Below, piece after piece: positions 52,637 to 61,650 of a DNA stretch of 64,000 bases. Source of the stretch: CAKOSP01 sp044432745 (GTDB lineage: Bacteria; Bacillota_I; Bacilli_A; RF39; UBA660); NCBI GenBank assembly GCA_044432745.1, contig JAWXUH010000002.1, positions 139,241 to 203,240 of the forward strand. Direction: 5' to 3'. The translations under genes were made by a program, and so were the position numbers. A model generated the notes under the pieces. That model made no database searches, was not told the DNA's origin, and saw only the letters and a list, made by a program, of their open reading frames with translations. Every line of letters starts with the position of its first letter. The first letter of the stretch is position 1.

Positions 52637-53071
52637 ATGTTTGATCAAATTAATGAAGATGTTAAAGTTGCGATGAAGGCCCAAGACAAATTAAAATTAT
52701 CTGTACTTAGAATGCTTAAAAGTTCTCTTCAAAATAAATCAATTGAATTAAAAAGTGATTTAACTGATGAACAAGTTGAAGATGTAATAAAAAAACAAGT
52801 TAAGATGAGAAATGATTCTTTATTAGAGTTTCAAAAATTTGGTAAAGTAGATGAGTGTGAAAAATTAAATGATGAAATTGAAATTTTACTTACTTATTTA
52901 CCGAAGCAATTAACTGATGATGAAATATTGTTAGAAGTTGAAAAAATGTTTGAAGAATTAAAACCTACATCTGCTAAGGACATGGGAATGTGTATGAAAT
53001 ATGCACAAACTAATATTAAAAATGTCGATATGACTAAGGTAAGTGCTTTAATTAAGCAAAAATTAAATTAA
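52637..53071 (+). CDS. yqeY: YqeY/GatB C-terminal-like protein
   Basis: The 144-aa cytosolic protein shows the YqeY pattern: MFDQINEDVKVAMKAQDKLKLSVLRMLKSSLQNKSIE, VIKKQVKMRNDSLLEFQKFG, EIEILLTYLPKQLTDDEI and KDMGMCMKY. It resembles the tail domain of GatB; a precise function is not established. AAGGAGAT precedes the ATG. Confidence 0.93.
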   Translation: MFDQINEDVKVAMKAQDKLKLSVLRMLKSSLQNKSIELKSDLTDEQVEDVIKKQVKMRNDSLLEFQKFGKVDECEKLNDEIEILLTYLPKQLTDDEILLEVEKMFEELKPTSAKDMGMCMKYAQTNIKNVDMTKVSALIKQKLN

Positions 53072-53098
53072 TATATTTATATATTAATTTTTTTTTAT
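53065..53098 (+). terminator. Intrinsic terminator after yqeY
   Basis: AAATTAATATA and TATATTAATTT pair around TTTA, followed by T8. Confidence 0.82.
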
Positions 53099-53158
53099 TT
53101 TAAAGTGTAAAATTATGTTAAATAATACTTGATAATTCTCGTATTTTCATGAGTACTG

Positions 53159-53167
53159 TGATATAAT
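53159..53167 (+). promoter_or_regulatory. Extended -10 promoter, probable leaderless rlmN mRNA
   Basis: TGATATAAT (TGn plus perfect -10) ends only 6 bases before the rlmN ATG at 53174. There is no room for a ribosome binding site, so the mRNA should begin at or near the start codon. Confidence 0.6.
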
Positions 53168-53173
53168 TTATTT

Positions 53174-54190
53174 ATGAAAAATTTGTTTAATTATACAAAA
53201 AAAGACTTAGAAAACTATTTTGTTTCTATTGGTGAAAAATCGTTTAAGGCTACTCAGGTAACTGAGTGGGTATACAGAAAACGAGTTTTTGATGTCGATG
53301 GATTTTTAAATATGAATAAAGTCTTAAGAGAAAAGATAAGTAATGATTTTGTATTCGATTTTATTACAGTAAAAAAGGTAGAAGAAGATTCTGAAGTTGC
53401 CAAATTTTTGTTTGCTTTAAAAGATGGTGAATGTATAGAAGCGGTATTGATGAAACATTCTTATGGTTTATCAGTTTGTGTTTCATCACAAGTTGGTTGT
53501 AATATGGGGTGTGCTTTTTGCGAGAGTGGAAGGTTAAAAAAAGTTAGAAATCTTGAAGTGTTCGAGATGGTTCAACAAATCTTATTAATTGAGAAACATA
53601 TAGAAAAGAAAATTAATAGCATAGTAATTATGGGAATAGGGGAACCGTTTGATAATTATGATAATATATTAAAATTTTTAGAGATATGTAATGAACCAAA
53701 AGGTCTTGAAATTGGTGCTAGACATATTAGCGTTTCTACGTGTGGTTTAGTACCTAAAATACTTGAATTTAAAGATTTTCCATTACAAATAAATTTAGCA
53801 GTGTCATTACATGCTCCTAATGATGAACTTAGGAGTTCATTAATGCCTGTTAATAAAGTATATAATTTAAATATGTTAATTGATGCTTTAAAAACTTATT
53901 TGGAAACAACAAATAGAAGAGTAACAATTGAATATGTTTTATTAAAAAATGTAAATGATAGTATGAAAAATGCACATGAACTTGCTAGATTATTAAAAGG
54001 AATCAATGTGTATGTTAATTTAATATATTATAATCAAACTAGTAGTGATTTTGTATCGAGTGATGAAGAAGTAGCTCGTAAATTTTGTGAGGTTTTAAAA
54101 CTTAATAATATTGATGTTACTATAAGAAGAAAATTTGGGAATAAAATTACAGCTGCTTGCGGGCAACTTAGAAGTAAAGAGGTGGAATAA
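53174..54190 (+). CDS. rlmN: Dual-specificity rRNA/tRNA adenine-C2 methyltransferase
   Basis: The 338-aa radical-SAM enzyme methylates A2503 of 23S rRNA and A37 of some tRNAs. The Fe-S motif CNMGCAFC (CxxxCxxC) is present, as are GIGEPFDNYDN, ISVSTCGLVPKI, LAVSLHAPNDELRSSLMPVNK and the C-terminal AACGQL with the methyl-carrying Cys. Its stop overlaps the next start by one base (TAATG), starting the rlmN-prpC-prkC-rsgA-rpe operon. Confidence 0.96.
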   Translation: MKNLFNYTKKDLENYFVSIGEKSFKATQVTEWVYRKRVFDVDGFLNMNKVLREKISNDFVFDFITVKKVEEDSEVAKFLFALKDGECIEAVLMKHSYGLSVCVSSQVGCNMGCAFCESGRLKKVRNLEVFEMVQQILLIEKHIEKKINSIVIMGIGEPFDNYDNILKFLEICNEPKGLEIGARHISVSTCGLVPKILEFKDFPLQINLAVSLHAPNDELRSSLMPVNKVYNLNMLIDALKTYLETTNRRVTIEYVLLKNVNDSMKNAHELARLLKGINVYVNLIYYNQTSSDFVSSDEEVARKFCEVLKLNNIDVTIRRKFGNKITAACGQLRSKEVE

Positions 54191-54939
54191 TGAAGGTGTT
54201 TTATCAAACTGATCCTGGTAAAGTCAGAGATCATAATGAAGACAACGTGATAGTAGTAGAAAATAATAAAGGTGAAAAAATATTAATTGTAGCTGATGGA
54301 ATGGGTGGTCATAGAAAAGGTGAAGTAGCTTCTATTATGGCTTTAGAACATTTGACAGAGAAATTTCTTGAATTAGATACAGTTGGTACTAAAATAGAGG
54401 CAGTACAGTGGTTGAATGAAAGTGTTTCTATAATAAATTCAGAAATTTTGAAACATGCTAGAAAACATGAGGATTCTCATGGTATGGGAACAACTTTGGT
54501 TGTGTCTATAGTAACAAATGACTTTTTGTTGTTTGGTAATATAGGTGATTCTTCAGGGTATGTATATAAAAATAATTTAATTCATAAAGTGACTAAAGAT
54601 CATACTTTAGTAAATTTACTTGTTGATGTAGGTAATATTACGGATGAGGAAGCAAAACATCATCCAAAGAAAAATGTATTAATGAAAGCTCTTGGTGTGA
54701 ACGAAGAAGTAGAAATGGATATATTTGGAGTAGATGGACCATATGATGGTATTATGCTATGTAGTGATGGTCTTACAACTATGTTGTCAGATGAGCAAAT
54801 AGAATCTGTAATAAATGAGGACATATCAATAGAAAAAAGAGTAAATAAAATCATCGATAAATGTAATTCAAGAGGGGGTACAGATAATATTTCAGTAGCA
54901 TTATTACTGAAAGAAAGTGGTGATAATAATGATTGTTAA
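54190..54939 (+). CDS. prpC: PP2C-type Ser/Thr protein phosphatase
   Basis: The 249-aa cytosolic, metal-dependent phosphatase reverses phosphorylation by the adjacent kinase. Motifs are DPGKVRDHNEDN, VADGMGGHRKGEVAS, GMGTTLV, GNIGDSSGYVY, DHTLVNLL, LMKALGV, LCSDGLTTML and GGTDNISVAL, all Asp ligands present. The ATG overlaps the rlmN stop, and its end overlaps prkC by 11 bp. Confidence 0.96.
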   Translation: MKVFYQTDPGKVRDHNEDNVIVVENNKGEKILIVADGMGGHRKGEVASIMALEHLTEKFLELDTVGTKIEAVQWLNESVSIINSEILKHARKHEDSHGMGTTLVVSIVTNDFLLFGNIGDSSGYVYKNNLIHKVTKDHTLVNLLVDVGNITDEEAKHHPKKNVLMKALGVNEEVEMDIFGVDGPYDGIMLCSDGLTTMLSDEQIESVINEDISIEKRVNKIIDKCNSRGGTDNISVALLLKESGDNNDC

Positions 54940-56734
54940 AGGTCAAAAAATAAGTGATAGATATTTAATTATTAAAAATATAGGCGAAGGTGGAATGGCT
55001 AATGTTTATTTAGCTAATGATACTATACTAGATAGAGAAGTTGCTGTTAAAGTGCTAAGAGGAGATTTATCTACAGATGAAAAATTTGTTCGTAGATTTC
55101 AAAGGGAAGCACTTGCTGCATCAAGTTTAAGTAATCAAAATATTGTAGAGGTATATGATGTAGGAGAAGATGACGGTGAATATTACATTGTCATGGAATA
55201 CATAAAAGGTACTCATTTAAAAACGTTGATAAAAAAACGTGGTAAGTTATCTATATCAGAGGTAGTAGATATATCTCTTCAAATAACAAATGGTTTATCA
55301 GTAGCACATGATTCTTATTTAATTCACAGAGATATTAAACCACAAAATATATTGATTTTAGATAATGGACTTATTAAAATAACTGACTTTGGTATAGCTG
55401 TTGCAATGAATGCAACGCAGCTTACACAAACAAATTCGGTAATGGGTAGTGTACATTATTTACCACCGGAACAAGCAATGGGTAAAAATTCATCACTTCA
55501 AAGTGATATATATTCAATAGGTATTTTAATGTATGAACTATTAGCTGGTAAACTTCCATTTACGGGAGATAATGCAGTAGAAATAGCTTTAAAACATTTA
55601 AAAGAGAGCGTTCCTCTTATTACTGATGAGGTAGCAAGTGTTCCTAGATCACTTGAAAATATCATTATTAGAGCTACTGCTAAAAATCCTAAAAATAGAT
55701 ATCCAGATGCAAGAACTATGCACGAAGATATAAAAATGTGTTTAGATGAATCTAGAAAAGATGAAAAACCAATAAAATTAAAGTTTCCGGAAAATGATTA
55801 TGATGAGAGTAAAGTTATGAAGATTGTAAATAATAATAACGAAGAAGAAGAAAATAATGATGAAGATGAAAAGGAAACTGTCGTTGAAGTGAAAAGCAAA
55901 CCAAAGAAGAAAAAGGGAAATAAAATTTTAATAGGATTAACAGCTATACTAGCTATATTAATGATGTTAGTAGTAGTTATTATGAATGGTATGGTTAATT
56001 TATCTTCAAATGAACAAGCAATTATACCAGATGTAGCTGGTTTATCTATAAGTGAAGCGACTATAATGTTACAAGAAGCAGGATTTATGGTAGCTGACTC
56101 ATTAATAGAAATATCATCATCTGCTTACGATGAAGATTTAATAGTTAAAACAAATCCAGGAGCAAACAGTTCTCGTAAAAAAGGGTATGAAGTAACTATG
56201 TATGTTTCAATTGGTGATGTATCACTTACAATAGATGATTATATTGGTAAAAATTCAATTGAAATCAAAGGTGCTCTTACTGCTTTAGGATTACAAGTTT
56301 TAATAGAGCAACAGGAAGTAGATAATACATCGAACTTTACAGCTGATGAAATTATTGGACAATCTGTTGAAGCAGGTAAGACGTTAAGTGAGGGAGATAT
56401 AATTACTTTATATGTACCACTTATGAATACTTATCCAGATTTCTTAAATGAAGAGTATACATTAGAAAAAGTAGAAGAATTTGCTTCAGATAATAATTTA
56501 ATTCTTACAGTTGAAGAAGTTGTTAGTGATACTTATGTACCAGGTGCTATTTTCTATCAAAGTAGAACTGCTGGTTCTACTATAGTTTCAGGATTTAATC
56601 TTAAAGTAAAAGTTGCTATAGAAAAACCAGAAGAAGAAGAGGTAGTACCAGATGAACCACTTGTAGAAGAGGAAGAAGATTCTGATGTAACTACAGATGA
56701 AGAAAATTCTGAAAACACAACTGAAGAAGAATGA
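54929..56734 (+). CDS. prkC: PASTA-domain Ser/Thr protein kinase
   Basis: The product is about 601 aa. I start at ATG 54929 (MIVKGQKISDRYLI) with AAAGTGGTG upstream. The kinase domain (about residues 10-275) has GEGGMANVYLA, VAVKVL, HRDIKPQNIL, ITDFGIA and SDIYSIGILMYELL. A linker and membrane helix (about 333-352) precede three PASTA repeats that sense muropeptides and lipid II (first: IPDVAGLSISEATIMLQEAGF), then an acidic tail. In Bacillus this kinase prompts germination of spores in response to peptidoglycan fragments. Confidence 0.96.
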   Translation: MIVKGQKISDRYLIIKNIGEGGMANVYLANDTILDREVAVKVLRGDLSTDEKFVRRFQREALAASSLSNQNIVEVYDVGEDDGEYYIVMEYIKGTHLKTLIKKRGKLSISEVVDISLQITNGLSVAHDSYLIHRDIKPQNILILDNGLIKITDFGIAVAMNATQLTQTNSVMGSVHYLPPEQAMGKNSSLQSDIYSIGILMYELLAGKLPFTGDNAVEIALKHLKESVPLITDEVASVPRSLENIIIRATAKNPKNRYPDARTMHEDIKMCLDESRKDEKPIKLKFPENDYDESKVMKIVNNNNEEEENNDEDEKETVVEVKSKPKKKKGNKILIGLTAILAILMMLVVVIMNGMVNLSSNEQAIIPDVAGLSISEATIMLQEAGFMVADSLIEISSSAYDEDLIVKTNPGANSSRKKGYEVTMYVSIGDVSLTIDDYIGKNSIEIKGALTALGLQVLIEQQEVDNTSNFTADEIIGQSVEAGKTLSEGDIITLYVPLMNTYPDFLNEEYTLEKVEEFASDNNLILTVEEVVSDTYVPGAIFYQSRTAGSTIVSGFNLKVKVAIEKPEEEEVVPDEPLVEEEEDSDVTTDEENSENTTEEE

Positions 56735-56743
56735 GGTTAAAAA

Positions 56744-57577
56744 ATGATTGAAAAAGGAACTATAATAAAAAATATTAGTAATTTATATGTTGTTAGTACT
56801 CCTCTAGGTGAAATTTCTTGTACACCTAGAGGACTTTTTCGTTATGAAAAGATAACTCCTTTAGTAGGGGATACTGTTGATATAGATGTAGAAAATAAAT
56901 ATATTATCAAAATACACGAGAGAACTAATGTATTATCAAGACCAGCTGTTGCAAATATAGGACATGCTGTTATTGTTACTAGTATGAAAGAACCAGATTT
57001 TTCTCCGTTATTGCTTGATAAATTAATAGTTAGATTTTTAAGTAAAAATGCTGAACCAATATTAATTTTTACTAAGCTTGATAAATGTTCTTCTGAAGAT
57101 CTTGAAGAATATAAGAAATTAGAACGTTATTATACTTCTTTAGGTTATGCGGTTGTTACAAATGAAAATATCGAAAAAATAAAAAAAATACTAGAAGGTA
57201 AAATTGCTTTTTTAGCAGGTCAAACTGGAGCTGGAAAAAGTAGTTTAATTAATAAATTATCAAATGATTTAGATTTGAAAACCTCTCCAATTTCAAAAGC
57301 ATTAGGTAGAGGAGTTCATACTACAAGACATACGGAATTATATAAAATAGACTCTTTCTTTATTGCAGACACACCAGGTTTTTCATCAATAGATTTAAGT
57401 GATATTGATAGAAGAGATTTAAGGTTTTATTTTGCTGAATTTGAAAACTTTCCGTGTAAGTTTAGAGATTGTGAACATATTAAAGGAATTTGCTCTGTAA
57501 TGGAAAATGTAGAAAATGGAAACATTCTTGAATCTAGATACAAAAGTTATAAAAAAATTCATGAGGAGATTAAATGA
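56744..57577 (+). CDS. rsgA: Ribosome small-subunit GTPase RsgA
   Basis: The 277-aa circularly permuted GTPase assists 30S maturation. An N-terminal OB domain (GTIIKNISNLYVVSTPLGEISCTPRGLFR) is followed by the permuted G motifs TKLDKC, GQTGAGKSSLIN and DTPGFSS, and a zinc site CKFRDCEHIKGIC. The gene lies 9 bp after prkC and its end overlaps rpe by 4 bp. Confidence 0.96.
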   Translation: MIEKGTIIKNISNLYVVSTPLGEISCTPRGLFRYEKITPLVGDTVDIDVENKYIIKIHERTNVLSRPAVANIGHAVIVTSMKEPDFSPLLLDKLIVRFLSKNAEPILIFTKLDKCSSEDLEEYKKLERYYTSLGYAVVTNENIEKIKKILEGKIAFLAGQTGAGKSSLINKLSNDLDLKTSPISKALGRGVHTTRHTELYKIDSFFIADTPGFSSIDLSDIDRRDLRFYFAEFENFPCKFRDCEHIKGICSVMENVENGNILESRYKSYKKIHEEIK

Positions 57578-58212
57578 AAGTATCTGTAAGTTATTTGTCT
57601 AGTAATTTTGATATAGATGAAACTATAAAAAAAATAAATGACACAAAATCTTTTTCCATTCATGCAGATGTTATGGATGGTAAATATGTTGGTGTTAGAA
57701 ATTTTTATAAAAAAAATATAAAAGTTTTATTAAAAGAATCACTATTACCAATAGATGTACATTTGATGGTTGCAAAGCCAGTTAAATACTTAAAATATTT
57801 TAAAAATGAAAAAGTAAAAATTATATATTTTCATCCAAATTGCGATCCTGATAATATGTCTTTAATAAATAAAATAACATCTATGAATAAATTACCCGGA
57901 ATTGTAATTAATCCAGATGAAAATATAAAAGATTTTGTTAAATTGTTAGAACATATTAATTATGTTTTGATAATGAGTGTCAATCCTGGAGCAGGAGGGC
58001 AACCTTTTATCGACGAGTCAGTAGAAAGAATTAAAGAGTTGATTTTATTAAAAGAATCTATGAATTTAACTTTCAATATTGCAGTTGATGGTGGCGTTGA
58101 TAATATAAGTATTAAAAAAATAAATGATTTAAATATTGATTACGTAGTAGTAGGTTCATACATATGTAAAAGCAACGATTATCAAGAAAAAATTAATAAT
58201 TTAATTGTCTAG
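57574..58212 (+). CDS. rpe: Ribulose-phosphate 3-epimerase
   Basis: The 212-aa TIM-barrel enzyme interconverts ribulose-5-P and xylulose-5-P. Catalytic segments are SIHADVMDGKYV (His, Asp), PIDVHLMV (His), MSVNPGAGGQPF and AVDGGVDN (Asp). A somewhat divergent but complete member. ATGA overlap with rsgA shows translational coupling. Confidence 0.92.
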   Translation: MKVSVSYLSSNFDIDETIKKINDTKSFSIHADVMDGKYVGVRNFYKKNIKVLLKESLLPIDVHLMVAKPVKYLKYFKNEKVKIIYFHPNCDPDNMSLINKITSMNKLPGIVINPDENIKDFVKLLEHINYVLIMSVNPGAGGQPFIDESVERIKELILLKESMNLTFNIAVDGGVDNISIKKINDLNIDYVVVGSYICKSNDYQEKINNLIV

Positions 58213-58238
58213 TTTATGAAATAAACTAGATTTTTTTA
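58208..58238 (+). terminator. Intrinsic terminator of the rlmN-rpe operon
   Basis: TCTAGTTTAT and ATAAACTAGA pair around GAA, followed by T7. It includes the rpe stop codon. Confidence 0.88.
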
Positions 58239-58277
58239 TGTTATATTTGTTATAATGATTTTAGAAAGAAGAAAAAT

Positions 58278-60398
58278 ATGAATGATGATTTAATTAAAAA
58301 AGTTAGTACGGAACTTAATGTTCCACATCAAGATGCTAAAGCAACGCTTTTATTACTTGAAGCTGGGAATACTGTTCCTTTTATTTCAAGATATAGAAAA
58401 GAAGCTACGCATGGTTTAGATGAAGAAATGATACGTGCTATAAGCGATGCTTATGAGTATGCAAAAAATTTAACAAAAAAGAAAGAAGACATTAAAAGAT
58501 TAATAGATGAAAAAGGTTTATTAACTGATGATCTAGTTATTAATATCGATAATGCTACAAAACTTGTAGAGTTAGAAGATATTTATAGACCGTTTAAAGA
58601 AAAGAAAAAAACTAAAGCAACAGATGCTATTGCAGCTGGTCTAGAACCACTTGCAAAAATGATTATGGCACAGCCTACAGAAGGTTCTATTCTTGAAATG
58701 GCAAGTAAATTTGTTGGAGACAAAGTTAAAGACGAGATTACAGCCCTAGAAGGTGCAGGTTATATAATAGCAGAATGGATTAGTGATAACGCATTCTTTA
58801 GAAAATATATACGTGATAATATTTATAATTATGGAACTTTAAAAACAAAAATTAAAAAAGATGCTATAGATGAAAATAAAACGTATGAAATGTATTATGA
58901 TTTTAGTGAGAAAATTTGTTATGCTAAGTCATATAGAATACTTGCTATAAATAGAGCAGAAAAAGAAAAAATTATAAGTGTATCTATTGATTTTGAAAAA
59001 GGAAGAATACTTGATTTTATTGAAAGTAAAGTGATAAAAAACAATAAAAGTTTTGTTTGTGATTTTATATGTGATGCAATAAAAGATTCATTTAAGAGAC
59101 TTATTTATCCATCAATAGAAAGAGAAATACGTTCTTTATTAACAGAAAATGCCGATTTAGTTGCTATAGAAAACTTTGGAGATAATTTAAAAAATTTATT
59201 AATGCAACCTCCAATGAAAGAAAAAATAGTTTTAGCTCTTGATCCTGCATATAGAACTGGTTGTAAACTTGCAGTACTTGATAAAAATGGTGCAGTTTTA
59301 AAAATAGAAAAAATCTATCCACATGCGCCAGTTAATAAAATAAATGAAGCTAAAAAAATAGTGGTAGATTTAATAAATAAATATTCTGTAAATATAGTTG
59401 CAATAGGTAACGGTACTGCTTCAAGAGAAAGTGAAGAATTTATAGCTAGTTTAATTGGTCTTACTACTAATTCATTTGAATACATAATTGTAAGTGAAGC
59501 AGGAGCTAGTGTTTACTCAGCAAGCAAACTTGCTATAAGTGAATTTCCTAATTATCGAGTAGAAGAAAGAAGTGCTGTATCTATAGGAAGAAGACTTCAA
59601 GATCCACTGTCAGAACTTGTTAAAATAGATCCAGAAAGTATAGGTGTAGGTTTATATCAACATGATGTTCAAAACAAACTTTTAAAAGAGTCTTTAGATT
59701 TTGTTGTAACATCATCTGTAAATAGTGTTGGTGTAAATGTTAATACAGCTAGTGTAAGTTTATTTAAATATGTTTCTGGTATTACAGCTAAGACAGCAGA
59801 AAAATTAATAAATGAAAGAGAAAAAATAGGTAAAATAAATTCTAGATTAGAAGTTAAAAAAATGCTTACTCCAAAAGTTTACGAGCAAGCTATAGGATTT
59901 TTAAGAATTAATGATGGAGATAATTTACTTGATGAAACTGATATTCATCCAGAAAGTTACGATGTTACATTAAAAATACTTACTGATAATAATTTAACTA
60001 TTAATGATATAGGTTCTGAAAAAATATCTAATTATAACTTTGAAAACAAATATGATGTTGATAATTACACTTTTAATGATATAATAGAATCTCTGAAGAA
60101 ACCAAAAAGAGATCCACGTGATGTTTTTGACAAACCAGTTCTTAAAAGTACTATTTTACATTTAGAAGATTTAAAAATAGGAGATGAACTTGAAGGTACT
60201 GTTAGAAACGTTGTAGATTTTGGAGCTTTTATAGATATAGGACTAAAAAATGATGGTTTGGTTCATATTTCTAAAATTTCAAAAGATTTCATAAAACATC
60301 CTTCAGAAAAATTGGCAATTGGCCAAATTGTAAAATGTTACGTTGAAAAGGTAGATATAGAAAAGAAAAAAGTATCACTTTCAATGCTGGAGGTATAA
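58278..60398 (+). CDS. tex: Tex-family S1 RNA-binding protein
   Basis: The 706-aa transcription-accessory protein starts with the helical Tex N-domain (VPFISRYRKEATHGLDEE, LEDIYRPFKEKKKTKATDA). The YqgF-like RNase H fold follows (VLALDPAYRTGCKLAVLDKNG, then AIGNGTASRESE and EAGASVYSASKLA), then helix-hairpin-helix repeats (VGVNVNTASVSLFKYVSGI). A C-terminal S1 domain has GTVRNVVDFGAFIDIGLKNDGLVHIS. An extended -10 (TGTTATAAT) lies upstream. rlmD follows with a one-base overlap. Confidence 0.96.
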   Translation: MNDDLIKKVSTELNVPHQDAKATLLLLEAGNTVPFISRYRKEATHGLDEEMIRAISDAYEYAKNLTKKKEDIKRLIDEKGLLTDDLVINIDNATKLVELEDIYRPFKEKKKTKATDAIAAGLEPLAKMIMAQPTEGSILEMASKFVGDKVKDEITALEGAGYIIAEWISDNAFFRKYIRDNIYNYGTLKTKIKKDAIDENKTYEMYYDFSEKICYAKSYRILAINRAEKEKIISVSIDFEKGRILDFIESKVIKNNKSFVCDFICDAIKDSFKRLIYPSIEREIRSLLTENADLVAIENFGDNLKNLLMQPPMKEKIVLALDPAYRTGCKLAVLDKNGAVLKIEKIYPHAPVNKINEAKKIVVDLINKYSVNIVAIGNGTASRESEEFIASLIGLTTNSFEYIIVSEAGASVYSASKLAISEFPNYRVEERSAVSIGRRLQDPLSELVKIDPESIGVGLYQHDVQNKLLKESLDFVVTSSVNSVGVNVNTASVSLFKYVSGITAKTAEKLINEREKIGKINSRLEVKKMLTPKVYEQAIGFLRINDGDNLLDETDIHPESYDVTLKILTDNNLTINDIGSEKISNYNFENKYDVDNYTFNDIIESLKKPKRDPRDVFDKPVLKSTILHLEDLKIGDELEGTVRNVVDFGAFIDIGLKNDGLVHISKISKDFIKHPSEKLAIGQIVKCYVEKVDIEKKKVSLSMLEV

Positions 60399-61573
60399 TG
60401 ACATATATAATAGAAAAAATAGATAATCAAGGTAGAGGAATAACTTTTATAAATGATAAAATAGCATTTATAAAAGGTGCTCTTCCTGGAGATGAGATCG
60501 AGGTTAATGTTACTGTTGAAAAGAAAAAATATATCATCGGTAAAATTAAAAAAATAGTTAAACCTAGTGATATGAGAATTAAAAGTCCATGTGCTTTTTC
60601 TTCAAAATGTGGTGGTTGTCAATTTTTAGAAACTACTTATGAAGATTCATTTAGTTTAAAAATGGATAGTTACAAAAAAAATCTTATGAAAAATGGATTT
60701 GAAATGCCTATTAAATTTCATAAAAATGATTCACCATTTAACTATAGAAATAAAATAAGTTTAAAAATAGTTGATTATAAAATAGGTTTTTACGAAGAGG
60801 TTTCTAACAAGGTAGTAGAAATTAATGAATGTAAAATTGCTGGAAATGCAATAAATGTTTTCTTTTCGGAAATAAAAGACTTAAACATTAAGAATGGATT
60901 TGTTAATGTTAGAACTAATTATAAAAATGATATATTAGTTTCTATTAATACTAAGGATTATGTTGATGCAAGTGATTTAAATGCAGCAGGAGTAATTGTA
61001 AATAATGAATTAGTCAAGGGAGAAAAATTCTTTCTTGATAAAATCAACGATTTAATTTTTGAAATAAGTTATGATTCATTTTTTCAAGTTAATCCGTATG
61101 TAACTGGAAAATTATTTGATGTAATAAATGACAATATAAATGATACAGATACTGTACTTGATTTATACTGCGGTGTAGGAACACTTGGTCTTAATGCTAG
61201 TAAAAAAGCATCAAAAGTATTTGGTATTGAAGTTGTGAAAAATGCAGTAATTAATGCTAATAATAATGCTTTAATAAATCATATAGAAAATGCTTCTTTT
61301 AAAGTAGGAGATTTGTCAAAAAATATTAAAGTTAAAGATGACTTTAATACACTAATAGTAGATCCTCCTAGAAGTGGACTTGATACTGTTGTTATGGATT
61401 TCATTAAGGAATCTTTACCAAATAAAATTATTTATGTATCTTGTGATATGCATACTTTAATAAGAGATTTGAAAATATTAAAAGAATCTTATAATATTTC
61501 TTCTATTGATGCCTTTGATATGTTTAGTTTTTCGTATCATATCGAATCTGTGTGTGTGTTAAGTCGTAAATAA
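60398..61573 (+). CDS. rlmD: 23S rRNA (uracil-5-)-methyltransferase, RlmD/RumA type
   Basis: The 391-aa enzyme has an N-terminal TRAM domain (IEKIDNQGRGITFINDKIAFIKGALPGDEIEV), an Fe-S cluster region (CAFSSKCGGCQFLETTYED), the SAM-binding motif VLDLYCGVGTLGLNAS, DPPRSGLD and the catalytic YVSCDMHTLIRDL. The C-terminus SFSYHIESVCVLSRK corresponds to the region used as an integration site by some conjugative elements (the rum site). RlmCD-type dual activity is possible in Bacilli. A terminator lies downstream. Confidence 0.93.
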   Translation: MTYIIEKIDNQGRGITFINDKIAFIKGALPGDEIEVNVTVEKKKYIIGKIKKIVKPSDMRIKSPCAFSSKCGGCQFLETTYEDSFSLKMDSYKKNLMKNGFEMPIKFHKNDSPFNYRNKISLKIVDYKIGFYEEVSNKVVEINECKIAGNAINVFFSEIKDLNIKNGFVNVRTNYKNDILVSINTKDYVDASDLNAAGVIVNNELVKGEKFFLDKINDLIFEISYDSFFQVNPYVTGKLFDVINDNINDTDTVLDLYCGVGTLGLNASKKASKVFGIEVVKNAVINANNNALINHIENASFKVGDLSKNIKVKDDFNTLIVDPPRSGLDTVVMDFIKESLPNKIIYVSCDMHTLIRDLKILKESYNISSIDAFDMFSFSYHIESVCVLSRK

Positions 61574-61578
61574 TGCCT

Positions 61579-61607
61579 TGAAACCCTTATAAAATAAGGG
61601 TTTTTTC
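61579..61607 (+). terminator. Intrinsic terminator after rlmD
   Basis: AAACCCTTAT and ATAAGGGTTT pair with a 2-3 base loop, followed by T6. Confidence 0.88.
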
Positions 61608-61650
61608 GATGTTTGAAAAAATGGAGAAATTCATAAAAAAACACTAAAAA

